This document shows, in pieces, positions 1 through 9,157 of a stretch of DNA of 33,415 nucleotides. The stretch lies in assembly GCA_009801015.1 (NCBI GenBank), contig VHZZ01005293.1, positions 56,356 through 89,770 on the forward strand, read 5' to 3'. A program made the position numbers and the translations under genes. The first letter of the stretch is position 1, and each line of letters opens with the position of its first letter. Origin of the DNA: Silene noctiflora. Taxonomy: Eukaryota; Streptophyta; Magnoliopsida; Caryophyllales; Caryophyllaceae. The notes under the pieces are model-generated. The model was given only the letters and a program-made list of their open reading frames with translations. It did not search any database and was not told the origin of the DNA.

Positions 1-40
1 CTGTTCTTTATGTCTTTTGAAATTTACATGGTGTAACTCA

Positions 41-338
41 GGGTGTGTTTGGATAGCAAAATTGGAGAGAAAGGAAAGGGAGGGGGAAGGAGGGAAGGGA
101 AAGGGAGAGAAGGGAAGGGGAGGGGTAATGAAGTGTTGGTGTTTGGATATAATTTCCCTCCAAATCTCTCCTATTGTGGAGAGATTTTGATTAAGCTTGG
201 AGGAGTGAAATTGGATCCCTCCAAATCTCTCCCCCTCCATTTCCCTCCACCCTCATTTGCTATGTAAACAAGGGATTTTAAATCCCCTATTCCCCCTCCC
301 TTTCTTTTCCCTCCGGTTCCCTCAATCTAAACACACCC
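41..338. mobile_element. Tourist-like (PIF/Harbinger-type) MITE
   Basis: Terminal inverted repeats GGGTGTGTTTGGATAG at the left and the complement of GGGTGTGTTTAGATTG at the right enclose 298 bp. The direct repeat TCA at 38-40 and 339-341 fits a 3-bp PIF/Harbinger-type target duplication, although the usual target is TWA. The left half is purine-rich (GGAGAGAAAGGAAAGG-like) and the right half is the matching pyrimidine-rich strand, so the element can fold into one long hairpin. A short reading frame at 43-267 is only an artefact of this repeat. Confidence 0.7.
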
Positions 339-341
339 TCA

Positions 342-960
342 GAGTTTTAAATTCCGATGTTTGAGGATTTTGCGGATGACACTAAGACACTAAGTTGTTC
401 TACTGTTTTGTAAATCTGTAAAACTTGTCTCATTTAGTTTGTTTGATCATTAATAAAAAAAAAATACAACTTTTTAAGAATTATAAAATTTGGAGATCTA
501 ATTAGTTTACCTCGAAACTGACCATCTTTTTCTATTGGTTTGTATATCCCTCAACTTAAATGATGGTTTTATGCGTACAACCACACAACTAGTCATGAAA
601 TTGATGCGCTTTTTGTCTCATCACTTCATATTGTACAGCATGCGATTTTATGTACATGTGACTAGCGCAAAATTGGTCATTCTTTGATCTGCGTAGAAAA
701 GGCTACCTAGGCGCAAGCACCCAAGTGCTACCTTCTTGAATTCTGCAGATGAGTCTACTTTCTGGTTTGCAGAGGTACTTCTTTCTTTCTCCTGCTTCAT
801 GTTGTTTCGTCATGATTATTGATCGCTAATACAACTTTACAAGCCATTCTTCCATTTTCACAACGATAAAACTACTCCTGTAAAACCATTTTGAACTTCT
901 GCCACTTTGTTGCAGCTCTGCGATAAATCTAAAATTCGCAGTAATTCTTGAGAGTTACAT
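342..960. other. Intergenic stretch, no gene seen
   Basis: AT-rich sequence with a short A-run near 456. No coding similarity, RNA gene or clear repeat was recognised on either strand. Confidence 0.5.
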
Positions 961-982
961 TTTGCAAGTCTTACTCTATGCA

Positions 983-1060
983 GGTACTCCCTCCATCACA
1001 TTTACATAGTCTCCATTTGCTTTTCATGGTCAAACTATGTCTAACTCTGACAGGTATGTA
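983..1060. mobile_element. Stowaway-like MITE relic
   Basis: TACTCCCTCCATCACATTTA starting near 984 has the CTCCCTCCRT terminus typical of plant Stowaway elements. The other end is not clean (only a weak ACTCCC near 1061), so this is a degraded or truncated copy. Confidence 0.4.
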
Positions 1061-1268
1061 CTCCCAATATATAATAGAACTCCAAATTCTAAAATGATAT
1101 TTCGAGACTCGAGTCTCCCCAGTTGCCAGCTGCAAAATATGGCGTTAACCAAGTCTTGAATATGAAAGGGGCTCGCGTATAGAGTTCATTAATGCCAAGT
1201 CAACTACCCTTCATTCTTTCTCATAAAAACCATTTTGTTGATGCAGCTGATCAAGCCCTCTGGTAAAA

Positions 1269-1615
1269 ATGGCGAGCAAGAGGAAGAAAAATTCAAATCA
1301 AAACAGGGACAAATATTTGCCACGGGACCTGTGGGCTTAACATATTCTTCCAAGACTGCCTGTCAAAACTCTGTTGAGATTCAGGTGTGTATGTAAATAC
1401 TGATGCTCTGTAATTGATGAACCTGATTTTATTTACATGCATCTTAAACTATACAAGAACAATTGCGACAAGAATCAAATTCTAGCCATGGAGGGTTTGG
1501 GGTATGGTGGGACAAAGGATCTAGGTTTACAATTCGTGGAGCTCACACGTTAAGGAAAACTGCCCAACTCTTTAAGACTTCAGAATCGTGCAGAATGTTA
1601 GGATTCTGAAGTCTG
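1269..1615 (+). pseudogene. F-box protein gene fragment, broken
   Basis: The frame from ATG 1269 reads a basic N-terminus (MASKRKKN...), then a degenerate F-box: LPRDLWA, stop, HILPRLPVKTLLRFRCVCKY, stop, CSVIDEPDF. The pattern LP-x-DL-xx-xILxRLPVKxLLRFRCVCKxW is the classic plant F-box, which binds Skp1/ASK in SCF ubiquitin ligases. The first stop is TAA at about 1338. The second is TGA where the F-box normally has Trp (TGG), at about 1398. Downstream a second frame continues with RGAHTLRKTAQLFKTSES, resembling the start of the F-box-associated beta-propeller region, so at least one frameshift is also present. No substrate-binding domain follows. An acceptor-like TGATGCAG precedes the ATG region. 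I see it as a pseudogene fragment. Confidence 0.65.
1578..1611. repeat. Perfect 10-bp hairpin
   Basis: CTTCAGAATC and its exact complement GATTCTGAAG flank a 14-nt loop. It lies at the 3' edge of the F-box relic and next to a larger inverted repeat, probably part of the same small inserted element. Confidence 0.6.
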
Positions 1616-1621
1616 AAGTCT

Positions 1622-1806
1622 GTTGTAATAAGTGCGTAGCATTACAACTCAGAAAGACTTTGTGCATAAAAAACCTGCTAGTTATATCTAATAACGAACC
1701 ATCAACGATAGAGGATGCAATGAAGTCTGTTGTAATACGTATGCAGCTAAGAAAGTCAGGATACAAGCAAGTTCTTCTGAGTTGTAATGCTTAGCACTTA
1801 TTGTGG
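1622..1806. mobile_element. Inverted-repeat element (MITE-like)
   Basis: A left arm at 1622-1654 (GTTGTAATAAGTGCGTAGCA...) matches the complement of the right arm at 1775-1806 with few mismatches over about 32 bp. The internal part repeats GAAGTCTGTTGTAATA twice (near 1614 and 1725). The superfamily is not assigned because no target duplication is clear. It disrupts the tail of the F-box relic. Confidence 0.5.
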
Positions 1807-1868
1807 GCGGATATTATAATACTTATGCAGCTAAATGTGGGCTACAAGAAGCACTATGCCGTCTATGC

Positions 1869-2050
1869 GAACCAAATTAGCTAAGTAGAATTATTAATAT
1901 AAAAAAAGAAAACAATCATCAAATTAGCTAAGTAGAATTATTATATGCGAACCAAATTAGCTAAATAGAATTATTACATTAAAATCATTAAATAATTATT
2001 ATTTCTTATACTGTCTATATGCAAACCAAATTAACTTAAATAGAATTATT
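1869..2050. repeat. Four interspersed copies of a 25-bp AT-rich unit
   Basis: The unit ACCAAATTAGCTAAGTAGAA followed by TTATT recurs near 1869, 1920, 1948 and 2026 with small changes. It lies just beyond the serpin stop codon, in what would be its 3' flank. Confidence 0.6.
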
Positions 2051-2078
2051 GATAGAAAACTAGGACTTATTATATATT

Positions 2079-2868
2079 CTATCGGGGATCAAGCACCTTC
2101 CCTATAAAAAGTAGGACACCCGAAACATCTTCCCTGATCACAAACATAAACGGGTGATCGGCCACAAAGTTTATTGGAGGAGGAGGCGGGTAAGTAGGTC
2201 TTCCAGCTCTGAAAGAAACATGCATCTGAGTGATAGCTGCAGCCACCGTCCCACGTTCATTAGTTTCAACAAAGCACTTCTGAGGTATATCAGTTACATG
2301 GATCGGGTCAGTCATGTCAATCAGTCCTGAAAAATCCTTGGAGGTTTCTTCAAATGGCAATAACAAAACCAATTCTTTCATAGGCTCTTTAAGGGAAAGG
2401 TTGCATTCAAATTTAAATTTCGGGATTGAAAGATGGGTGATTTTGACAAACTCGAGTTCATTGAACAAATTTGCATCGAGTTTGATCTCATTCATGAGAT
2501 TTGGTAACCCGTTCTTCTCACGCGGGAGAAAGACATACATTGAGAATTCCTTGGTCACATCCCAGTAATTTCCTGTTTTGTATAGCATCTTTAGAGCCTG
2601 ACAACTATCAGACGTGTGATACCCGAAGGCCTGGTGCCATTGGTTCATCACGGGAACTCGAATTTTGTCGCCATTGAGAAGAGTAAATTCGTTGTCTTCT
2701 GTATTTTCCGACTTGAAATAATTATGCCAATTTCCTTTGAAATACAATGCATTACCCAAAATTAGAAGTGCATCATCATTTATATCGTTTCTGGAAATAA
2801 GCTGTTTGATCAACCCTTTTTGTTTCTTGTTCAGCCCATGAGTTTACCTCATCAACTACTTGATCAGC
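2079..2868 (-). pseudogene. Serpin second exon, frameshifted, first exon missing
   Basis: Minus-strand reading gives the C-terminal two thirds of a plant serpin (about 390 residues when whole). Visible are NALYFKGNW, the hinge [17 protein letters not shown], and the shutter/C-terminal [25 protein letters not shown], ending LDPR. Plant serpins are suicide inhibitors of serine or cysteine proteases; the reactive loop here lies between the AAAIT hinge and the proline run PPPPP. A good acceptor (TTCTATTTTTACAG) ends at 2869, exactly where the conserved plant serpin intron falls, and the exon opens with [17 protein letters not shown] five-A run on the minus strand (2817-2821) puts this start one base out of frame with the remainder (IKQLIS...). 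No first exon (N-terminal helices) is recognisable up to about 6 kb. It could be a sequencing error plus a distant exon 1, but a pseudogene is likelier. Confidence 0.8.
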
Positions 2869-3372
2869 CTGTAAAAATAGAAAATTAAACTCATTAGAGT
2901 AAAAATAAATGTAATTAGAGTGATATCAGGTTGATATCAAACGATTTATAAGAGATCCATGCGCACTTGGATCAAGGTCTAAGGGATTTTATTAATTTAA
3001 TCAGAATTCTCGAGTTGCTTTCAGAATACAACAATGTTAATATTCATGAAAGATAGTTTTACCTAGACGAACTGAAGTTGTTAAAACAAGGCGATATAAG
3101 AAAATAAAATGTAAAAATCTTTTTATATACAAAAAAAAAATATAATAGTCTTTTAAAAAAAAATGTTAAAATAAAAACAATGATTATATACAAAAAAAAT
3201 AAAAAATAAAAAATAAAAACTTAGGGTATCACCAGATTTAATGTCTTTTATTTACAAATATGGGAGTCTCCTATAAAACGGTTATACATTATCATATTGT
3301 CTAATATAAAAAGGTAAGCAAATGAATGAAACGCCTTAAAATAAAATATGTAAACAAATGACTGGACAAAAG
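2869..3372. other. AT-rich stretch without a gene
   Basis: Contains many A-runs (for example near 3131-3160 and 3195-3220) and no recognisable serpin exon 1 or other coding sequence. Confidence 0.5.
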
Positions 3373-3817
3373 TAGGGATGGCAATGGATCGGGTTTTGCA
3401 AGATCCAAACCCGATCCACTAACTTAGTGGATTATCGATCCATATCCAATCCCGATCCATATCCAAAATTTCAAAATCCATACCCAATCCATTATACTTT
3501 TTCCTAATCCATACCCACCCCAAGCCCATACCCGATCAACCATATAATCCATAATCCGGTCCAAAACTTGATTTGACTATATAAAAAAATTATTTTATAT
3601 GACAAAATTAAAATTTCAAGTACAATAAAGTCTATATTTCTAAATATATTTGATTGGATCGGGTTTGGATTTGGTTCGGGTTTTCCATTTGTGGATTTGA
3701 ATATGAATTCTTAAATAGTGGATCGAGTATGGGTTATTAAGAGTTGGGTTTGGATCGGATGTTTTCCTTCGGATTGGTTCGGTTTCGGTTCGATTTGGGC
3801 CGTAATTGCCATCCCTA
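3373..3817. mobile_element. hAT-type MITE, 445 bp
   Basis: Begins TAGGGATGGCAAT and ends with the exact complement ATTGCCATCCCTA. Flanks GACAAAAG (3365-3372) and GACAGAAG (3818-3825) form an 8-bp target duplication with one mismatch, as expected for hAT elements. The interior consists of repeated GATCGGGTTTGGAT-like and GATCCA/ATCCATACCC motifs in opposite orientations in the two halves, so it is largely self-complementary. It has no transposase. Confidence 0.8.
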
Positions 3818-3956
3818 GACAGAAGAGTATATGGATAGATGGAAGGGTTCATATTTCGTAATGCATGCTTACAATAAAACATGCTTACGAAGTAGCACAC
3901 GGTTTCGGTCATACAAATATTTTCCGTTATTGCATATTTACAATAAAACATTATAA

Positions 3957-3979
3957 CTAGGCTCGTGCATTGCACGAGC
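3957..3979 (-). mobile_element. Helitron-like 3' terminus
   Basis: On the minus strand the perfect hairpin GCTCGTGC-AAT-GCACGAGC is followed at once by CTAG and then T. A GC-rich hairpin before CTRR inserted next to T is the hallmark of plant Helitron 3' ends. The body would lie at higher coordinates, in the AT-rich kilobase that follows; I did not find a convincing TC 5' end. The hairpin directly abutting CTAG is tighter than usual, so this remains tentative. Confidence 0.4.
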
Positions 3980-4016
3980 ATTAAATTTAGATATAATAAT
4001 ATAATTATAATAAGGG

Positions 4017-4200
4017 TTTTTCTAACATGTGCCCGAAGGGCACATGATAATAACTTAAGTAGGGAAAGATTTTTAAGATTATTTCAATAATTATGGTAAA
4101 TACTAAATATGAGTTTCAACTCTAATTTATCATGATATATTCTCAACAATATTTCTCTAAATAGCTTATTAACATATTTCTTAGGACACATGTTAGAAAA
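4017..4200. mobile_element. MITE, TTTCTAACATGTGCCC family (copy 1)
   Basis: Starts TTTTCTAACATGTGCCC and ends GACACATGTTAGAAAA, an inverted repeat of about 16 bp. The same ends occur in the element at 17367-17543. Length is about 184 bp with an AT-rich interior and no coding capacity. Confidence 0.6.
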
Positions 4201-4378
4201 TCTGTTATAATTATAATATAATATATTTAATAGGAAATATAATCTTATCAAATATTTATAAATCACTTTGTAATAAACTTAATTACTTACATATATTTGT
4301 GCATAAAAATCCTTCTAATCCCCTATCTAGTAAAAGAAGAGGTAAACGCACAAATTTTCTCTCCAAAAAGCATCTTTT

Positions 4379-4452
4379 TAAATAAGAAAACTATTGATAA
4401 TTTAATTATATCCACTAAATAAGAAAACTATTGATAATTTAATTATATCCAT
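4379..4452. repeat. 37-bp tandem duplication
   Basis: TAAATAAGAAAACTATTGAT... at 4379-4415 is repeated head-to-tail at 4416-4452 with a single mismatch at the last base. It lies in the AT-rich kilobase next to the Helitron-like end. Confidence 0.75.
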
Positions 4453-5136
4453 TAAAATTGATTTTTTCCATCAAATTATATAGTTTTCACTATTTAAACT
4501 ATAAAGTCTAATATTTTAATTAAAATATAAATAAAGGCAAATTATTAACTATTAAATCTCTTATTGATGCTATTATTTGAGAATGACTTGACTCATACTA
4601 TGTATATATACAAAATTATAATCGTTTTTATTACTTTCATGACAAAAAAAATTGAGAATATTTATAAATTGGAATCATTAGTTTTGTGGTATAAAAAATA
4701 CTTTTTAAAAAAAGTACATTTTAGCACATTCCTCAATTCTCTTGGATTAATTTTCAGTTTTAGTTTTTTTTTTTCTCAAAACAAAATACAATAACGAGGA
4801 AAATGACAATTAATGAGATATCACTATTATTTTACAGTTCAGTTCTACCTTGAATAATTTTACAGTTATCATCTTTTTTTTTTTTCTTATATCAAAATAT
4901 AATGACATGAAATATGAAAAATTAATGAGTTGTTAATTTTGCATGATTAAGTAATATAAAAATAAAAAATCTATAAATACCATGCATTTATCGCGTGGGA
5001 TCTAAACTTTATCTCTAATAACGCACCATCAACGCCAAACGACGCGTTAAGTTCAGGTCCAAGAAGGGTAGGTCTTACCCAATCTAAGGCCAAGGCAAAC
5101 CACCGGCTTTTTTTAGGACTTAAATGGTGTTTAGAA
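4453..5136. other. AT-rich stretch without a gene
   Basis: Long T- and A-runs (for example 4766-4776 and 4874-4886). A 76-codon frame at 4564-4794 has low-complexity Phe/Ile/Lys composition and no recognisable motif. No gene is supported. Confidence 0.5.
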
Positions 5137-5147
5137 ATCGCCTACCA

Positions 5148-5263
5148 CCACTAGAAACAAAAGTTGGCTCAAATGATAAGAGCTCTCTTAACCCAATTCT
5201 GGAGTTGGGGATTCGATTATCACCGTTGACATACTGCGCTCATTTGAACCAACAAAAAAACAG
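5148..5263 (+). mobile_element. tRNA-derived SINE with perfect 11-bp target duplication
   Basis: ATCGCCTACCA occurs at 5137-5147 and again at 5264-5274, exactly flanking about 116 bp. Inside, TGGCTCAAATGATAAGAGC resembles a pol III A box and GGGATTCGATTATC a B box, about 40 bp apart. The element ends in an A-rich tail (AACAAAAAAACAG). A box, B box, A-tail and long target duplication together define a SINE. It is short, so it may be a 5'-complete but internally reduced copy. Confidence 0.75.
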
Positions 5264-5274
5264 ATCGCCTACCA

Positions 5275-5722
5275 ACAATTCAAATAATGGGAATGAAATT
5301 ATATGAGCACTCACGGTTTAATATCGCTCCAAAAGTTTATATATTGATTAGTTGAGTTGAGAACGAACCATACAAGGTGAAGAGATGCGTAAATTATGAA
5401 TGCAGATCGTCTAGGTTGCGCTCCTTATCCCGACTCAGAGAAAAAAGTATATAGAGATGTCGAAATGAAGTTGCTGAACTATTTTCTTGATAAAATCCTG
5501 TGCCAGGTTAGTTAACTTCAAAATTACAAGCTCTAAACTAGTTTTACTCTGCATTTCTAACTGGATAAAGAACCGTCGATGGTACAAATTCACACACTAG
5601 CTGCTGACAGAAGGCTTTATGTTTACAGCTTCGGATATTCGCGTTGTTTTATGACTACAGAGGGAACTATTGAACTAACAAGTGATCAACACTCGATTAT
5701 TCACCGAAGCACATAGATTGCT
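5275..5722. other. 3' flank of the DUF688 gene
   Basis: No additional gene or repeat recognised. Since the neighbouring gene is on the minus strand and ends at 5723, this stretch should contain its 3' untranslated region and poly(A) site. Confidence 0.5.
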
Positions 5723-7313
5723 TTACAAGGCATTTTTCTTTTCATTTCGACGTCTCCTGGGGATTACATGCTTGAATGTCCCATAGATGCTTGCCTGTTG
5801 CAAAAAAACAGAAAACAAAGAAAAGTAAACATTGCACCTTTCAGTATCAGTCCTTGTTCATTAATGTAGTAGACTGTAGTATTAATAAATGTACAATCTG
5901 ATCACTGATCAGGGTCTGCAATTTCTGCAGTTGAATTGTATTAGGCCATTTTCCGTCGAACGGAAAAGGTTTCGATAGAACTGTATGGTTTATTTTCACC
6001 GGTGACTCGGTGAGCGTCCATTAGCTGGTCATTAACTATAATCGACGATGGTAATCACTGTAATCAACTGATGATTGCATTTGGAGAGTTGACAAAGACT
6101 AATGGATTGCCTGTTTATAGTGCTTAATTGACATTTCCATCTAAAGTTAGTTGTTAGTATAGTAGACTCCAATATTGCCGAAATTATAAAGCAAGACGGT
6201 TTTACATTATGAGACGGTTAATTTTTGTAAGAAAACTATTAATCTAAACCAAATAAATAAATGTGTTGTTTTTTAACACAATACCACTGTCTATTGTCTG
6301 CCATTGTCCGTCTCACAACGTAAGACCGTCATGTACCGTTACGTCACCATGACATGATCATGAAGACGTGATGTAAGTACTCAACTTTGGATACTGATTA
6401 AACCAGTACAACACATTTTACCACTTACCTTTCACTTTCACCTTTTTCTAATGTCTCTTCCCTTTCCATTGTTAAAAAATATCCATTCTTTTAGAACTCC
6501 TTTATGAAGAATGAAAAAATTGAAAGATGATGAAACTTTTGAGTCTCTCTTAAGACGGATAATGGTGTAACAGTGAAACCAGGTGTTCTAATTTTCCGAT
6601 GATGTTAAAGATTCACTATTACAGAGTATTTGTTTCTAAACTCGCTTTATTTTTTTAGATTGTAACCATACACATTCGATACAGTTTTCATTATGCGTAA
6701 CAAACCCGTTTTGTTAGTAAAGAATCAGATGAGACAGACGGAATACAAATGAATAAAAACGTAAAGAAACGTAAAACTACAAATAATCTGATAAACTTAC
6801 CCAAAAGTGAGACTTAGAATGTGACAAACCCAACAGTCTCCTCTTCCTACGAACCCTTCCGACGATCACAGTCGCAGTATCATCACAGCAGCGAACACCT
6901 TTCTCAGGACTACTACCTCCACTTCCTACAAAACTCAACTCCGCATCAAACGACTTTTGTCGCTTTCGCAGGAACCGGAACGACGAAGACCCCAGAATTG
7001 ATCTCCCTAGGTAATAAGGGCCTTCTAGAACCGTAGTTGGCGAGGGTGTTTTGGTAAATTTCGCCTCATTGATGAGTCGAGGGGGTAACTCTAAGCATTT
7101 CATGAGATTACGGTGCGAGGAAGACAACGTTAGGGTGAGACAAGGTAAGGGTTTGCCAGGCTCTTGTTCCCAACTGAATGGGACTGAAGCTGAGGTATGG
7201 AGTGGTGTTACGGCACATGAATAAGGGTGTTGTAACGGTTTCAGGTTCGGCAGTGAGGTTAGTTGTAGCTGTGGTGGTGTGGAATTTGGTCCGGTTTCAG
7301 CTTCGGATGCCAT
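5723..7313 (-). CDS. DUF688-family protein, two exons
   Basis: Exon 1 is 7313-6801 (171 codons) and exon 2 is 5794-5723 (23 codons plus TAA), giving 194 residues. Near residues 43-57 it carries VPFSWEQEPGKPLPC, the signature of the plant DUF688 family (VPFxWEQxPGKP); no biochemical role is established for that family. The middle is Ser/Pro-rich and low-complexity, then come a basic patch (VRRKRRLLGL, about 153-162) and the motif SKSHFW. The donor TTTTGG|GTAAGT at 6801/6800 is near-perfect, and the acceptor TTTTTTTGCAACAG ends at 5795. Both are phase 0, so HFW joins ASIYGTFKHVIPRRRRNEK, the aromatic-then-basic tail I expect for such proteins. Without splicing the frame would add only seven residues before a stop. 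The ATG context (GGCATCCGAAG) opens the first long frame. No signal peptide or membrane segment is seen. Exon 2 is inferred, not proven by transcript. Confidence 0.8.
5949..5967. repeat. Perfect 8-bp hairpin in the DUF688 intron
   Basis: TTTTCCGT and ACGGAAAA flank a CGA loop. No function is evident; it may be part of a small unidentified repeat. Confidence 0.5.
6193..6330. mobile_element. MITE in the DUF688 intron (AAGACGGT family)
   Basis: AAGACGGTTTTACATTATGA (left, from 6193) and the complement of TCTCACAACGTAAGACCGTC (right, to 6330) form a 23-bp imperfect inverted repeat around an AT-rich core. Length is about 138 bp, non-coding, lying inside the 1006-bp intron (5795-6800). Confidence 0.65.
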
Positions 7314-7695
7314 GGAAAATTAAGAAGGTGTGAGTAGGGGAAGGTGAGAAAGTGAAAGTTTATGACTGTCTGATATAGTGTGTGTGAATATCCGTCTAGA
7401 TACGAGTATCTGTCTTAAACTTAAAGTGAAGTGTTATTTGACTCGGGTTTTGCTTCGGATGCCATTGAAGAGGGGTTGTGAGTGTTAAGAAGTATGACTT
7501 TGGGTGTGTTTTGTTTTGTTTATAGCGTGTCTTTTTCATAGTTTATTAGTAAAAGTGATGATAGTGGAGGATTAGGAGGAGACTATCGAGGAGACTATGA
7601 TGCATTATACAAATTTGCTAATCAGCCTTGTTTTTTCCCAATACAACAGTGAAAGTATAGTGAAGCTAGAATTACATTTGCTTTATTGTAACAAC
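7314..7695. other. 5' flank of the DUF688 gene
   Basis: Likely promoter and 5' leader of the minus-strand gene. I see no convincing TATA box or other site, and no second gene. Confidence 0.4.
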
Positions 7696-7784
7696 CCGTC
7701 TTACTTGTGTGACGTCTCACAAACCTCTCCCCACTTGCCTCTCTCACTTGCAAGTTTGTCTCACGTCACAAATGAGAATTTGTG
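7696..7784. mobile_element. Short MITE relic (CTTACTTGTGACG...AATTTGTG type)
   Basis: Begins CGTCTTACTTGTGTGACG and ends CACGTCACAAATGAGAATTT, sharing both ends with the larger elements at 8761-8940 and 22557-22730. Length is about 89 bp with a CTCTC-rich core. Confidence 0.5.
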
Positions 7785-7839
7785 TTATTGTAATTATTAT
7801 GTGTAGCCATCAAGTTGATATTATGTTAGCTAGTTACTA

Positions 7840-8165
7840 TATAGAGATAGAAGTGGCACGAGGGCGATTGGACGAGTTGGTTTCAGCATGACACCTCATC
7901 CATTTTAGAATGACATGGGCAAAGTTTGAGAAAGAAGACCGTGTCCCAGACACGACACTGTACGCGTGAGCACGCCCAAAATACAAAAAAATATGTTTGA
8001 AGTGGAGGAATTGCTTCAGCATGACACGACATGCTACGAGCTTTCCCTAGCCACCATTTTCATTTTAAAGCCACGGCGCGACACGAGGTCCACCATCCCG
8101 TGCATCAATCGTACCATTTTCTCCACTAGGCACGGTGATCCAGCACAAGACACGAGGCACTTTTA
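7840..8165. repeat. Dispersed CACGACACG-rich repeat
   Basis: The segment repeats CAGCATGACAC (near 7885 and 8017) and CACGACAC/GCGACACGAGG-type words several times. It is more GC-rich than its surroundings and lacks a protein-like frame. It is probably part of an old transposon that I cannot classify. Confidence 0.35.
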
Positions 8166-8451
8166 TCTCTACTAGTATACTAGTATATCAGTAAAAAAAA
8201 TCTAAATCCGCTACTGTGTATGTAATAAGATGCTCCGACCTCCCACAAACCAAATGTAACAATTACAAGTTACCACTATCGAATTAAACCTAACACATTG
8301 ACTATTATACTTCATTCTTAATCACTAAACTAAAACCTCCCCAACAATTAATTAGGCTCTGGTCGCTAGGTGCATCTGTACGCAATTTTGCAAATTTCCT
8401 TTGAAAGTACCGTTTTATGGTACTTCATATTTGTTGTACTCCGTATTTGTA

Positions 8452-8573
8452 ACTTGTAACGGCCATAAGCTTGTCATGTCTCACAATCACTTTCTCACTT
8501 GTTCTTCCAGTTATATCATGTGAGAGGTTACAAGCTTGTAATGGAAATCGTCCGTTACAAATGGGAATTTGTG
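8452..8573. mobile_element. MITE relic related to the GACGGATAGTG family
   Basis: GTAACGGCCATAAGCTTGT on the left and GTTACAAGCTTGTAATGGAA near the right are inverted versions of one another. The end GTCCGTTACAAATGGGAATT plus TGTG matches the common right terminus of this window's MITE family. Confidence 0.5.
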
Positions 8574-8760
8574 ATTTGTAAGTTGATTGTTGCATAACAA
8601 GGTTGTCAAATTGGTGTCCTAGACCCTCTCATGTGCATAAGTTTGGTGTATTACATTTTGAATCAACATGATAACCTCTGTCGGTCCTGTCAACTAGTGT
8701 AAGTGTGTAACTTATCACTAATCAAATTTGTCTATAGTTTCTCCATTTTAAAATCAAAGC

Positions 8761-8940
8761 GTCTTACTTGTGACGGACACTATCCGTCATAAGCTGAAGA
8801 CCTCTCACAATAAGGCAAGTGGGAGGGCAAGTGGGGGAGAAATTGAGCACCCCATGGATAGTGTCACTTGCATATTGTGAGAGGGGCACTATCCGTTTTC
8901 AGCTTGTGACGGATAGTGCCTGTCTTCAATGAAAATTTGT
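8761..8940. mobile_element. MITE, GACGGATAGTG family
   Basis: GTCTTACTTGTGACGGACAC...CTCTCACAATAAGGCAAGTG (left) is mirrored by CACTTGCATATTGTGAGAGG...GCTTGTGACGGATAGTG (right), ending AATGAAAATTTGTG. The element is a near-complete palindrome of about 180 bp. Related copies lie at 16374-16458, 18461-18634, 22557-22730, 22761-22946 and 31487-31670. Confidence 0.75.
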
Positions 8941-9157
8941 GTTTTAGAATAGCTTAATATTTTTTTGTGTCAATTTTTAGAATTTAGTTATGAATTCTAT
9001 TGTCTTTACTTTTTTCTTGTCTTTTCTAATCATCATTTGTCGGGTCAGTTTATTGTTTCCCCGTACATTCAACATGGCTTACACCAGGGTTTTATTGCTT
9101 CGAAGCTGGTATGTATTGGACTACCGAGTATTTTTAAAACACGCATTCTTGTCTGTC

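Noticed and set aside
43-267. 74-codon plus-strand frame
   Set aside because: It is the purine-rich arm of the Tourist-like MITE; its Gly/Lys/Arg-rich product is an artefact.
3640-3981. 113-codon minus-strand frame
   Set aside because: It spans the hAT MITE and the Helitron-like hairpin; the composition reflects repeated motifs.
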